64,000 nucleotides of DNA from Eudromia elegans (taxonomy: Eukaryota > Chordata > Aves > Tinamiformes > Tinamidae). Under the pieces are notes generated by a model, which made no database searches, was not told the DNA's origin, and worked only from the letters and a program-made list of their open reading frames with translations. Below, piece by piece: positions 35,306 to 47,591 of the stretch. The DNA is taken from positions 665,019-729,018 of the forward strand of contig PTEX01000135.1 in the NCBI GenBank assembly GCA_003342815.1, in the 5' to 3' direction. A program made the position numbers and the translations under genes. How positions within the stretch are numbered: the first letter of the stretch is position 1; each line of letters opens with the position of its first letter.

Positions 35306-38221
35306 GAAACACACAAAAACAAAACAAAACTCACAAGCAAGACTGTCTAGACTGGAGAATTAAAGAGAGGAAAGGGATAATAAATAACAAAGGAATAAAA
35401 ATAGAAGAATTAAACCAGGAAGAGAAAAGGAGCTGATGAGAAATAGAGGAATTAAAGAGAATGCAGTGTAGAAGGGACAGGAAAATTCAACAAACAAAGC
35501 AATAATTAAAACGCAATGTGAATGAAAAACAAGAGCAAGAGTGGAAAACATGAGTTAATGAAAACTTTCTTCAAGGCTGAAAGATCACTTGCATCTCAAA
35601 AGGTTTTCATTGTCATCATCCAAAGGCCCTTCCCATTCCTAGACCAAACCTACCTTTTTCAGATGTAAAATAAGAATCCAAAAATAAAGGAAAATGTTGT
35701 GTTTAAGTTCTTGCTGTAACAGGTGGACTTTACAATGTGTACCAGCCTAGACCTAGCTAGGAGGGCAAGCTCTACATTTGTGTTCGCCTGCCTGCATCTC
35801 CCCTGAGCTTGTTTGCACTGCCCAGTTGTCACTGTCACCAACTAGCTGCAAAAAGAAGGGCTTCAGCAACACACTGGGCGAGCTCTGCTTGGGGAGAAGG
35901 GAGCGCAAGGCCAGGGCAGGCCTGGCCCCAAACAGCCCCAGAGGCCTTTTGGACTGGGCACGCTGCAGGCAATGCGGGCAGTGCTTGGAGGACACCAACA
36001 CTGGATGAGATGCTGCCCTTTGGACACGGGCTGGCCCATAACACACGTAACCCCCACGGCCTGGTGGAGATCACAGTGTGTCTGTGGGGGTGGTTTCGTC
36101 CTTCGAGCCATCGGCCGGTGCCAGTCTGCACAACTTCATTCCTGGTCGGCAACACAAACATGCAGATCAGCCAGCCTGGCAGGCAGTCGTTCCTGCACAT
36201 TTATGAGCATATTTCATTTCTCACAAATAGATGGAATTCGAGAGTTAAAAGTAATGTTTAAATTATCCAGTTAAGCAGAAAGATAATAAATCTCTCATAC
36301 TTCATTCTCCTATGTTTCCGTAGTGCACTTTCCAGACCGAGTAGGCTGCTGAGTACACTAACAAACCTCTTTGCATTTCAGCCAAGACTTTCCAGGGTGT
36401 TATCACAAATGACAAAAACATAAAATACCGAAACTCTACACATCTCACCTATAGAATGGTCAGATAATCACATCATTGGTTTGCCAATATCCGCCTCTCT
36501 CTCATCAGTGTAGCATGGCCTACTCACCCTACAAGCTGTTAGAGTCTATGGACTGAAGACACAAAACCTATCACTGATTCTTCTTTTTTTTTTTTTTAAA
36601 GTTATTATGACACCCTTCATAGTTAATGTTGCATTCAAACTACTAGTTTGTTTTACTTTTCTACAGCTGCTTTTTAAGCAGAATATTCTGAAATTAAACA
36701 GGAGTTGTCTAATGCATGAGGGTGCAGCAGACCTTCCTTCCCTCCACCCTCGTTCTGCTTCTCAAGGACATTGTGCACGTAGCATGGACGGCCACCACCA
36801 GTGCAGAAAGCCAAACCCTTCAGACCATTCTCTATTTCTGCACTTCCTCAGGGCACTGCTGCACTGGTAGAGTCATCTTTTTTTTTCCCAAAAAAAGGAA
36901 TAGTTTCAAACATGTACATTTCTAGTATAGATCAGCATTTTTATTTGGTTTAAATATGCTGTATATCAGATTTCTGCTCTTTAAAAAAGAAAACACTCTT
37001 AGTAACTGAACTCATATATCAAAATAAATGCATGGCTTTCTGACTTTCTGTACTAACGATTCAGCTCTTATTTTTATTCCATATTTGTGGCTCTTCCCAC
37101 TGTGCTGAAGCCAAATAAAACTGAACAAGTTGATATAGTTAAGCAAAAACAAAGGAATACATAACCTTTAGTCTCATCTGGCACTACCGAACAACTGAGT
37201 CAAAATACAATTTCTATTACACAAGGACATATGGAATACATTAGGATGTAAATAACACAAAATATTACAAGATACAGCTGATATTTAAAAGACCTACAAA
37301 GCATGTGTACACCTGCAACCAGCTGTTTCTCCCACTATAAGGGCACAGCAAGTCAGAAAAAAATACTTTTCTGTGCCGGGCTTTGGATCCATTGCTATCT
37401 GTGTAAGGAATGGTCACAGAAAACTTACGTACCTGGATTTTGCAATATATGTGTTCAAGTTGAACTATGTCTCATAGCTTTAAGGCCCAGCAAGTATTTA
37501 CAGTTTTCCAGTATATCTTTTGCAACACAAAATGTGCTATCAATGCACAAAGACTGGTCAGCATGACCGAAGAAAATAATTGTTTATCCTACAGTGAAGT
37601 TATCTATAGTAAATATTAAATGCTTGTGTGACTAGTCTATACCCAACACCCTTTTTTTCCCACTCAGTCACATGGGGTTCTAATTTGCAGTGATGTTAAA
37701 AAAAGGGATATTTTTATACAAAAAATACAGAAGTCCCAAAGCAGCATGACATAATTTCTCACGCAGTCCCTTTGCTTGTGTTGCTTGCTAACATTTGCAG
37801 CTATCTTGTTTATGACAGCTGAGCTTCTTTTTTAACCTCAGCTCTTACACGCATCCAAGAAAAGATATTTTTATTGCTGACTCTTCCAGAAGTCTAATTA
37901 CTTTTCTGGAGTCCACGACAGACGTACAGTCCAACACAGAGAATAACCCAGGTCCGCACGCATGTGGATATCTTCTCCTAGATATCAGGTGCCGGTTCCT
38001 CAACTAAAGCGTTAATCAGACTTACCTACAGTCTGATTTACTGAAGTAAATTCTCTGCCTTTCACTAAGTCTGAGTCATGACCATGAAGCATCACATTTT
38101 GGATTTGTGAAAAACTTCTTGGGCAAGCTAAGGTCCTGACTGATTAGTGAGTGGCAAGGTTTGGAGAAGAAGAAACATTACTCCTAGGTTTGTGCGGATA
38201 TTAAGAATCACAAACACTCAC

Positions 38222-38416
38222 CTCCACAAAGTGATTTTTACTCCCTCTTCCAGTAAAAGTTAATCTAGAAAGCTCAGTAGAAGTCATAAAACTTGGCTGG
38301 ATTTTAGTACTAAAGCAGAACATATGGGACTCCAGCAATTCAGAAAAGCTACTTGGTTTATGAAGGAAGATTGGCTCCCAAAAACATTGGTCACAGCCAT
38401 GGCTATTTTTTATCAT
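38222..38416 (-). other. Candidate alternative first coding exon of KIAA1217 (unproven)
   Basis: Inside the 21.5 kb intron between exons C and D, on the sense strand, an ATG at 38416 opens 65 codons. They run into a consensus donor GTGGAG|GTGAGT (GT at 38221-38220) in phase 0. Exon D is entered in phase 0 and begins with ATG CAG AGG, so splicing 38222 to 23507 would fuse the two in frame. The peptide starts MIKNSHGCDQCFWEPIFLHK and ends TGRGSKNHFVE. A TGA lies in frame two codons before the ATG, as expected for a first coding exon. A polypyrimidine tract and acceptor (ttttttacag, AG at 38574-38573) also lie upstream, which would make a 351-base exon with in-frame stops, that is, a non-coding or poison-type exon. 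I do not recognise the peptide. The region is not CpG-rich and I see no clear promoter. Confidence 0.3.
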
Positions 38417-41400
38417 CTGTCAATGTGCTTAGGGAGCTCTGGCAACATCTGACTCTGCCAAGGACTTAGGTATTTTGAGTAAACAGCCAAATTACTGCAA
38501 ATTGTTCTACTAAAAGCCTTGGTAATAATAAAAAAGAGCAAAACATCTAAACAATTGGAACAAGGAAATATTCTGTAAAAAAAGGAGGAGTAAGACTGAA
38601 ACCAGAAAATAGCAGACAGTAGAAACGGACTCAAATCCAATCCTTATGTTTTTATTCAGGGAATATTCCCAGTAAAGGCAGCGAATGTCTTACCCAAGAA
38701 CATCAGACTTCCGTGAGAGATGTGGCTTCCAATTTCAATGATGGGCTGAAGAGACCTTCACACCACAGAGATCATATGGTGGTGTTGAATAACTTCTCCA
38801 GCTCCAGGGCAAGCGCTAAGCAGATCTCAACATGAAAGCCAGGCTAGCTTGAATGCAGCCTATTAGTGGGAAACAAAGAACTCTCCCTGTAGAAACCCCA
38901 CTCAAACGACCGTATCATGGTCTCATGACCTACTTCCACACCGAGAACTCGTGGGGAGTTTCTAGGTACCTGTGGTATCTGCTATACGACACTCCTCTTG
39001 GACTAACTGGAAGATTACCGTGCGGGTGCGGCAAGATCGTGTTCCTTGAATATTTTAATATCAAGAACATGATACACACGATATCTTCTTTCAACAGCAA
39101 GTTTCACAGAGATTTAAAATCCATCTGTAGGATTTGAGAAGTGTGAAAGAATATGTAATTTTAAATTCCAGTATAGTAACACAATCTATAACCTTGTATA
39201 CTCTAAAAATGATATTTGTCTGAAATAAACATAATCCACCAAAGCGTACAACCAGCCTATTTAAGAAGCCACAATGCAGTATCCACCCAAATATTATGCA
39301 ACGTCTAAACCACTAAACATCTAAATCCTAACCTGTCTTTTTGTCAGATGGTATTTGAGAATTATCGTGCTATGCACAGCTAGGATCATATAAAAAAAGA
39401 ACTTCTCTGTTAAATTTTATCCCTTTCCCTTTTAACTTAGGTTTTACACAGCAGTCAGTATTGTATATCAAAGGACATATGAATGAAAGAACAGGTAAAT
39501 TTACAAGCTTTCATCACAGTCTGATTTGATGTAGCTACTTCTCAGTATCTGCCTCTCTGCAGTTGCATAAATAATTGGCGTATTCAAGGAAAAAGTAGTA
39601 AAATCAATAAAAAAAACCAAAGCAGAAAGTCAGAAACTTCTGCATATTTGCTTCAAATCTCTGTAAGGTTTGTGATTGTCAGTTGGAAAAAAATTGTTTA
39701 TATTAAATAAGTAGGTTTGAAACTATGCATAAAACCAGAAAGAAGAATTTGGAAATTTAAAGAGGAATTAAACATCTCTTTTCTCGAAACACTTAAGAAA
39801 GAAGGAACATAGTTTCCAAGTTTGTTTCCAATTTAAATTCTCTGTCAATCTGAAACTATCCTTCAGTTTACACACACACACAAAAGAAACTCCTTATCTT
39901 TCATTATTTACAAGCATCATCTTACCTTACATCTTGTGGCGAGTTCCTTTTCTAGGAGACTTTGGCAGGTATTTTAGTACAGAATTAGTTTCAGCAATAC
40001 ATGCCATTACATTTTCTCTTTCAAATAAACCACTTTTCCCTCTTTTCCCCAGACAAAATATGTGGGCTAGAAGAGCTGCAGCGTCTCTATTCAAGCGGTT
40101 TCATGGACACTCAGAGGCTTTCTTTCTACTGCATGAAAGTTAAATCTGAGTAAGGAAGGCATTTTGCCTGTCCCGGAAATCAGTATAACCAAAACCAATG
40201 CTGAGCTAATGAGAAATGTTTCTTCCATGTGTTCTGTTTGGCAGACACCGCAAGTCATATCAAGGAAACACGTGATGTTTATAAATACAATATGGCTCAT
40301 GTTGTCATAACCTCTCAATGACAAAAAGAGCATTAAAAAAGCAGACAGCAAAACAGCAGGAAAGATGAGATTTGTATCCTTTGGAAGGTCTCTATCAGAT
40401 AATAGACACATTAGGGTTTGCTTTTTTCTTTTTCCTATTTTTTTTTCTTCTCCAAAGGGAAAAAAAAATTACAGTAATAAGCTCAGTGAGGCACACACAT
40501 GGCAACTTCTATACACACAGTCCTAAGTGCATCCTAGTACTAAATACATTAATCCATCCACTCTATTGCTTGGATTCTTTTCCAATAAATATTTTTGGTC
40601 TGGATACCTCCAGGTCCTTCCATGGATTGTATGCGTGGTTTCTTTTTTAGTCGTAGCATGCAAGGAGCAAATGTAATTTTGACAGCATTTGCAGTTTTCC
40701 TTTCATGTTTATTGATGTTAAGATCACAAACATGCCAATAAAATACAGTTAAGTATCTCAAAGAAGTTGCATGTGTGTTTACACATATATTAATAACAGA
40801 GAATGACGAGCCTACATCTGTTATCTCTGTATCAGTCCTGTAAACCAGCATGGAATTTCAGACTCCTTCTGTGCTCTAAGTTCACTGGAGGTTGTTTGAA
40901 GAATTTGAGCAGTAGTAGGGTTTTTCCTGCGCTCACAAATTGCATACACATAACATATCACAGAGCTAAAACAATGCCCCACTTTGTACCCAGTCACTTT
41001 CAGGAGGAAAATGAAAAGTTGCTTTTGCACAATTTCAGTAGTAAAGGCTGGTCAAGGCAACAGTTTATTCAATTTACCAAATGCCTGTAGCCTTTTGCTG
41101 AACAACTCAGTTTGACCTGATCCCTTCTTCTCGCGGCAGCCCAAACTGCCCATCACCACCAGGATCATAATCTTTTCTTTTTGCCACTGTAACTCCCCAA
41201 AAAGTGGAGTTTCCAGGTGCTCCCACCTCAGCTTGACAAAACTTGCCCTAATTGCTCTTCCTTGGAGAAAGAATCTTTAAAAAGAAATACCTTGAAGTGT
41301 ACTCAATACAACAGCAGCCACAACAAGCATTCTTTGAATACTCTGACCTCACCCACCCAGCTGAGGTCTGGAATAAAACACTGCCCTGATAAGGTCTAAT

Positions 41401-44400
41401 ATTCCAGCTAAGGAATTAAACAAAAACTTGGTGGGTCTGTAACATTTCACAACAAGGTAACTCTCAGATTTTCTGGCAGGTGGTTGGGAGAGACAGACTA
41501 CCAAGCAAAACAGCCGCTAGTTTTTTATGAAATAAAAATTCCTTCTTGATTCTCAAACTGGCAGACAGATGAAGCCCAAAACAAACTACTGCAAAAAACA
41601 ACTTATTAGTGTCCAGCTGTGCCAGCAGAAATATAAACAAGTTGCAGTGGCAGAAGGGTAAGACTGTAATTTAGCTATCCTTCCCCTCTTGAACACTCCA
41701 AAAAAATTATTAGGACAGGAGATGTGCTATGCACACAGAGAAGGGGAAACACTGCTGCTTGTCAAGTCACCAATGACTTGAAGCTTTGGGAAAGCACCAC
41801 GACTTTGCAGCAATAGAGATGGAAGAGGGATGTGCCACATCCAAAGAACTTCAATTCATTCAGTAACATACAAAACCTTTTCTGTTCTCTCACGTCATTT
41901 ATACATTATACCGATATATATTGGTGTACACCTGTACAATATACCAACAGACATGCACGTGAGAAGAGACGCCACCTGGACCTCGCGCTTAGTAAATCTA
42001 AGACTTTTGCTCCTTGAATTTATGCAAATAACAAAATGTTAATTCAGCTGGTAAGATGACCAGGCAAGTGGTATACATGGAATTTAAAACATGAATGAAA
42101 ATGTCATCTAAACGTCAATTTTGGGTCATAAGACAACACTATCTCAAAAGAAAGTTTTGTGGCTCAAAGAGGAGTAAGAAAATGAAATATAGCAACATGA
42201 AGATGTATTTTTCCAAAGAAAACAGCTGCTACAGATTTGCAGTGTCCATTTTGGGAAAAGGATAATAAAAAGGAAAACACATAAACATAAATATTCAGTG
42301 AGACAGCACTATGTGGCTACTGCTTGCTTGAAGAGCCTTCAAAACTGAACACCTGTCAAGCAAAACATGCTCTTAGAGATGTAAATGGCCAAGGGACAGC
42401 AGCAGTAAGCAAATAAAGCATTCGTAAGGATTTCAAGAAAAAACTTTCTATAGAACATATTTAAACCCCAAGAAAGAGCTCTTTTCTTACTCACAATCCA
42501 TTCAGAGAATGCGTGAAAGAAAGAAGGCAAAAAAAAGTCAGAATTAAAGGACACGAAAGGTGAGCAGTTATATAGGACATCTGAATGCACAGATCCCACA
42601 TTCCTGTCACACAGTCTGAGTCTTCTTGTCCATATGGATAATACTTAATACTTCAAGTGTTACTGACAATTCTGATACAGGTCTCACATCTGTTTAGCAG
42701 TTAAAACAGGTGTCCAAGCTGGCAGCTAACATTATTTTCTGAGATTATTTGGAGTCTGTTACATGGAAATGATTATAAATCACAGGAATAGAAGTCTGAA
42801 CATCATCAAACCCAGGGATAAAACTTCCAAAAGGAAAAGGCAAACAGTAGAAAAATCTGCAAAGGCCAGGCCTCTCCAAAACGCAAAAATCCCCACAAAG
42901 TTGTGAGTCACACATGGCAGCTGATACAACACTCAGTATCACCATGGAAAAATGTACTTACAACTGCTAATTCTTGATATTCTAAATACCATTCTTTAAA
43001 CCGATCTGAAAATAAGCTGCTTATCTGCAGGTTGTTTGAAATGGTTCATCCTGGGGCTGTGCTCAACAGTTACAGCAGTTACACTCTGCTTCCCATGGCA
43101 GTGAATTTAGCGCTCAATATTATCACCATGCAAAGATACACATGGGAAAGGAAGGATGGTAAGCAAAGTATTTGTCACAGTCCATTCTTTTGGGGACCAT
43201 ACAATACTAGTACATTAGATGTACTTTTCTCATATTATACTCTTATACCCTTTTATCTGTTTTCCCTAGGAAGGAGACATAGCTAACCACACTACCCGCA
43301 GGTGGATCTCTACCCGGACCTAGTAAGCTGTGAACAAGTTGTGATATCACCTCAAGACCAGAAAGACCACGATTTACCAATGCAGGATGGACCGAGTGAG
43401 AAAATACATGCTTTATTGGATGTGCAGAATTTGAAATGGTCTCTCTGCTACCTGAGGGGGTATAAGCGAGCAGATCCCTCGTACAACTCAGCATTTTAAC
43501 ACAGGTAATACAAACTATATTTTTTACACAGAAGTAACACCTGTGTTCAAAACAACTTTGCTAGGCAGCAAATACCTGGAACAGGGCCAAGCAATCTTTA
43601 CCTCTGAATATAGGAACACATTAGCTAACCACGGCTAAGAGCAGCTCCACATCACACAGTTAAGAGTGAAAGCCACAGCAGGCAGAGTCAGCATCGCTGC
43701 ACAGGGAGTTAAGAACAGCACAGGTCTGACTTTATAAAGTCACAATACTGTGGGAGGTAACACTAGTATGTGCAGTGATTGCATGTCATGCTTTTGACTA
43801 TGAATGAAAGGAGATACACTTAGCTACTGCTACAGGAATGTAGCTAGAATTGAAGAATTTCAGGACCTTAAAGGAAGTTACTAAAACCCATCTCATCTGC
43901 TCTCTGAAGCGCATCTATTCGCCCTCTCTCGTTGAGTGGGCCATAGTTTGCATAATCAGGTAATTTGATTGCTGACCTATCGAAAGGACCATTTTGTATC
44001 TGAAGGACCTAAATGAGAGGCGGCTGAGGACAGTGCCCGTAAATAAACCACTGCAATCGTACTAAAATAACGATGCCCTAAAGTGTCAAAATGGCACAAG
44101 TACTTACACGAAATATGAGTAATAAAGCAGCACGACATGCATAGAATCAATAACGAGGTGAAAAGCAAAGGCTGAAGCTAAGCAAGTCGCTTGGCAGGGC
44201 TCTGTCAGCAGCATAACCTCACCACCACCACCCCGGTCTGCAGCACACCGTGGTGTGAGGTGCCACGGACACTGCTGCTGCCTGCCCCAGCATCAACCGC
44301 TACCCATCCTGCTCCCCTGCAGCCGCAGTCCAGTGAGAGATAGGAACAGCGACAGAGGGGATGCCTTCCAAAAGCTATCAGTTTTCAATACAAAACAGCC

Positions 44401-44961
44401 ACTCAAACAAACGTTAACGTGTTCCTATTCTTCACAGAGGTAGAAAGTTTTAGGAAATGACAAAACCATTTACAATGTGACAGGTGCTTATCAGTATTTC
44501 TTGCCTGAAATGGCCATTTACAAAGTGTTTTAATGGACTTCAAGCTAGCTACAACTGCTCAGCTACTGCTAATGCAGTCCACTCTGCACCGCTGCCAGAG
44601 TAAAATAACATCATGCTGTACTTTACCTCCCATAAAGTGTTTGGAAGCATGAAATAAGAAGCTGTATAAACTCTTAACACAACCTATGTCCTTAAATAAG
44701 TAATTAAAAACTATGCTTTGATTCACAAGCTTTAATGTTAGTAAACAAGAACAAAAAAGAGTTAATGCTCAGGGCAAGTATTTGGAAAAAACAAAGCAGT
44801 TAAACAGATTACAGGGAGCATTATCAATTCCCCTTCTGTATATGTGTTGCATATATACCCCAGACTTTATGAACTGGTATATTTACATTACAGATATGAG
44901 CATAAACATCTAACTTCGAAATTGGAGGAAAGAGGAGCAAAAAGCCAATTCTAGTACTCAC

Positions 44962-45055
44962 CCTTATGTCTCCATTAACCGCTCTGGAAGCGTGATTAAA
45001 TGCATGTGCAGGATCTTTGTTGTAAACTTTAAGGAAAGATCGGTCTTGAATATTC
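44962..45055 (-). CDS. KIAA1217: KIAA1217 exon C
   Basis: The exon is 94 bases, entered in phase 2 and left in phase 0. The acceptor is ttccag|G, with AG at 45057-45056. The donor is ATAAGG|GTGAGT, with GT at 44961-44960. The peptide is (R)NIQDRSFLKVYNKDPAHAFN followed by HASRAVNGDIR. It completes the conserved block begun in exon B; human reads NIQDRSLLKVYNKDPAHAFNH and then a divergent linker. The downstream partner exon begins exactly on ATG CAG AGG, so the junction reads GDIR-MQRE as in the human protein (GDMR-MQRE). This junction fixes both splice sites. The intron that follows is the longest in the window at 21.5 kb. Confidence 0.95.
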
Positions 45056-46706
45056 CTGGAATCAAAAGAACCAGCAGTGATAACTGATGCAGGTGCTTTT
45101 ATTTACTTTGCTGCCCTAAAGTTTCAGGTAACAGATGGACAGACATAGTAGGGCTGCAGCTGACGTATAAGGAAAACCGGAGCGCCCTAACTTAGGCGCA
45201 CACAAACAAACAAAAGCCGACTTTGATTCTCTTTCCCATGGGAAGTATCATTGCTTCACTGCAACTCCACACCCACAAAAATGAGATAGTGCTAAGTTTC
45301 TTTCAAGATCCTGCCATACAGTGAAAAACACTTTGAAGACAATACAGCTTCAATATTTACAAGGCACTCAAATAGATTTAGCTAATATTTATTTACATGT
45401 TTTATTGTGAACCCAACCCACACGAATTTTTGCTATTCTAAGAAGCACGAATATCAAAATGAAAAACAGTATAAGTAACTACACTTGAGGTAATTTTAAT
45501 TAACCATTTGTTCACAAACCTGAAAAAATAATCTGTAACAGCTGAAAATTCAGAAGCAACAAAAACCAACCTCTAAATTTTATCTATATGAAGTTTATAG
45601 TAATTGTAACAACAAAATATAGATAACAGTTTTGATTAAAGGAACTACAGAAATAGCTTAGACAAAAAGTCCTAGGAAAGTCTCTTTGCACTAAACTGGG
45701 ACAAAATACTTTGTCCATTTAAAAACTATTACATTCATGAAAGAGCTGGATGACAGAAGTTTTCAATTTTGTTTCTAAACCTACCTTGCAATAATTTTAT
45801 GGCTTAGAAATTTGCACCGAGTCCCGATGATCCCTTGTTCAAACGGAATCAGTAACAAAGTGTTCAATTTAAACAAACTCGCATCCCTTCAAAACTGCAA
45901 CTCCTTTCATTTCACACTGGTGATCTCCAGAGAATTTACACATGTGACTAAATTCCTTTCCTCCAGGTGCAGCTACAAGCTCAGTGAACTGATCTTAATC
46001 ACTGGGATTATCATTTAAAAATGAAGGAAAGGATTCTTGGGCAGGTCTAATTTCTTTCTTATAATGTCATATTACAATCAGCGATTGCTTTGAGTGAGGA
46101 GCTAGTCAGGACTTGTGCTGCTGCTGTAGATGTCAAGGAGTTATTAAAGAAACACCATAACTTAAGAGACAGATCAGTGCTTTCTGCTTAAGAACTGCAG
46201 AGCTGATGAGGAGTTTAGTATTTATGAGGGCTTGGTTGTAAAATGTATAGGAAAATAGCTACCTCGTGGCAAGTTCAAGTTCTTACATTATTTATGGTAA
46301 CATAAACTGTTTTCCGTCTTACAAACATGACACTTCTGCCTTGAGACCTGCACTGAGCATCTCGGTTACAATTTTATGCCTCATTCTTGGAAATGCATTC
46401 TTTTTGATACAAAACAATCTTGTTTTTAGCTCAACAAACAGCTTACTGTTCATTTAAGTTTTATCTGCTGCCTTACTCTCTTTTTACTGATGGCTCCAAG
46501 ATGGTACTTCAGCTAGCTGGAGTTTGTTTTAAAAGCATTCTCCATAAATATTTCTTGTAGAAACATGACACTTTAAAGTAAAACATTGCTGTAAGGCAAA
46601 GCAGGAAAATACTAGGCATTTGATCTCCAAAGTGAATCCTGCTTCACCTCATGTTGCTATTCTAAGATAAATGTTACTGATAATAGATATATGTTACTGT
46701 ACCTTC

Positions 46707-46724
46707 ATTATTATTATTATTATT
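46707..46724. repeat. ATT trinucleotide repeat
   Basis: About six ATT units. Confidence 0.85.
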
Positions 46725-47555
46725 TGCATTAATGTAGCTCCCAGATGCCCTTGGCACATTCAAAGGCCTCACTGATCCATGGGCTGGATAAACACCCCCG
46801 GAACACAATCCCTTCACCAGCTTACAAGATGAACACAAGACACAAGGGACAACAGAAGAACGATAAGAGAACAAAAAGCAAGAGGATCCTGTTCTCTCCA
46901 GCCTGATGAGTAATAAGCAGATGCTGGCACAACTGCCACGTTGGCAGACAACAGTGCAACAGCAGGAGCGGGATGAGAAGGAGAGCGGGACTGGATGGGG
47001 AGTGACGTAGGAGCTTCACGGATGTTTACGGAGGACCCCTTCCAAGCGTAGGAGAGAGCATGAAGGCACTTGTTTGCAAATTAAAGACATGTACAATGAA
47101 GGTTGGCATTATGAGCTAAGTGGAAGCAGATGGCACTTGGTACCCAGCAAGAAATGAAAAGCAGGGCTGAAGGAGGCTTGAAGGGGCCCTCATAGTGAAG
47201 ACAAGTAGTTTCTATTTAATGAGACAGAGAAGATACAGCCAGAGGACAAATGGAGAAAGAAAAAAAAAAAAATGCATCTCTGCTTGTCAAGCCAGGAGAA
47301 TGATCATTGTTACTTCATTTGAATGGGTAAGAGTAAATAAGATCACCTGTGTCAAGCACAGAGAAAAGGTTGCAGCAGTTGCTATTAAAATGCTGATGAG
47401 TTAGCTGAGTATTTCAGCCATGTGCTGGGAACGGAAAGACTACATTAGAGGGATGGTATGCAGAAAAAACCCTGATGCAGAGCCTTGCAAAAGGTTTAGA
47501 ATAATGGGGTTATGGGCTTAATTAGCAAAATACTGCTTCCCCTGCCCTGTAATGT

Positions 47556-47591
47556 GGGGGGGAAAAAAAAAAAAAAAAAAAGAGGGGAGGG
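47556..47591. repeat. G-run plus long A-run
   Basis: Seven G followed by about 19 A, then AGGGGAGGG-type sequence. It is an all-purine tract and the core of a longer purine-biased region. Confidence 0.9.

Larger units (their letters stand above)
23508..44961 (-). other. Large intron between exons C and D
   Basis: At 21,454 bases this is the longest intron here. It contains a CpG-dense patch at about 25725-25860, a smaller one near 30675-30697 and a GC-rich block at about 35760-36200. It also holds a purine-rich plus strand at about 35090-35560, a compound CA/TA repeat at 34111-34166 and several poly-T tracts (28569-28590, 34799-34830). Candidate alternative exons on the sense strand are at 38222-38416 and 25861-25983. 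No other gene was recognised. Confidence 0.85.

Noticed and set aside
35809-36261. Overlapping open frames on both strands
   Set aside because: High local GC lowers stop frequency; no frame resembles a known protein.
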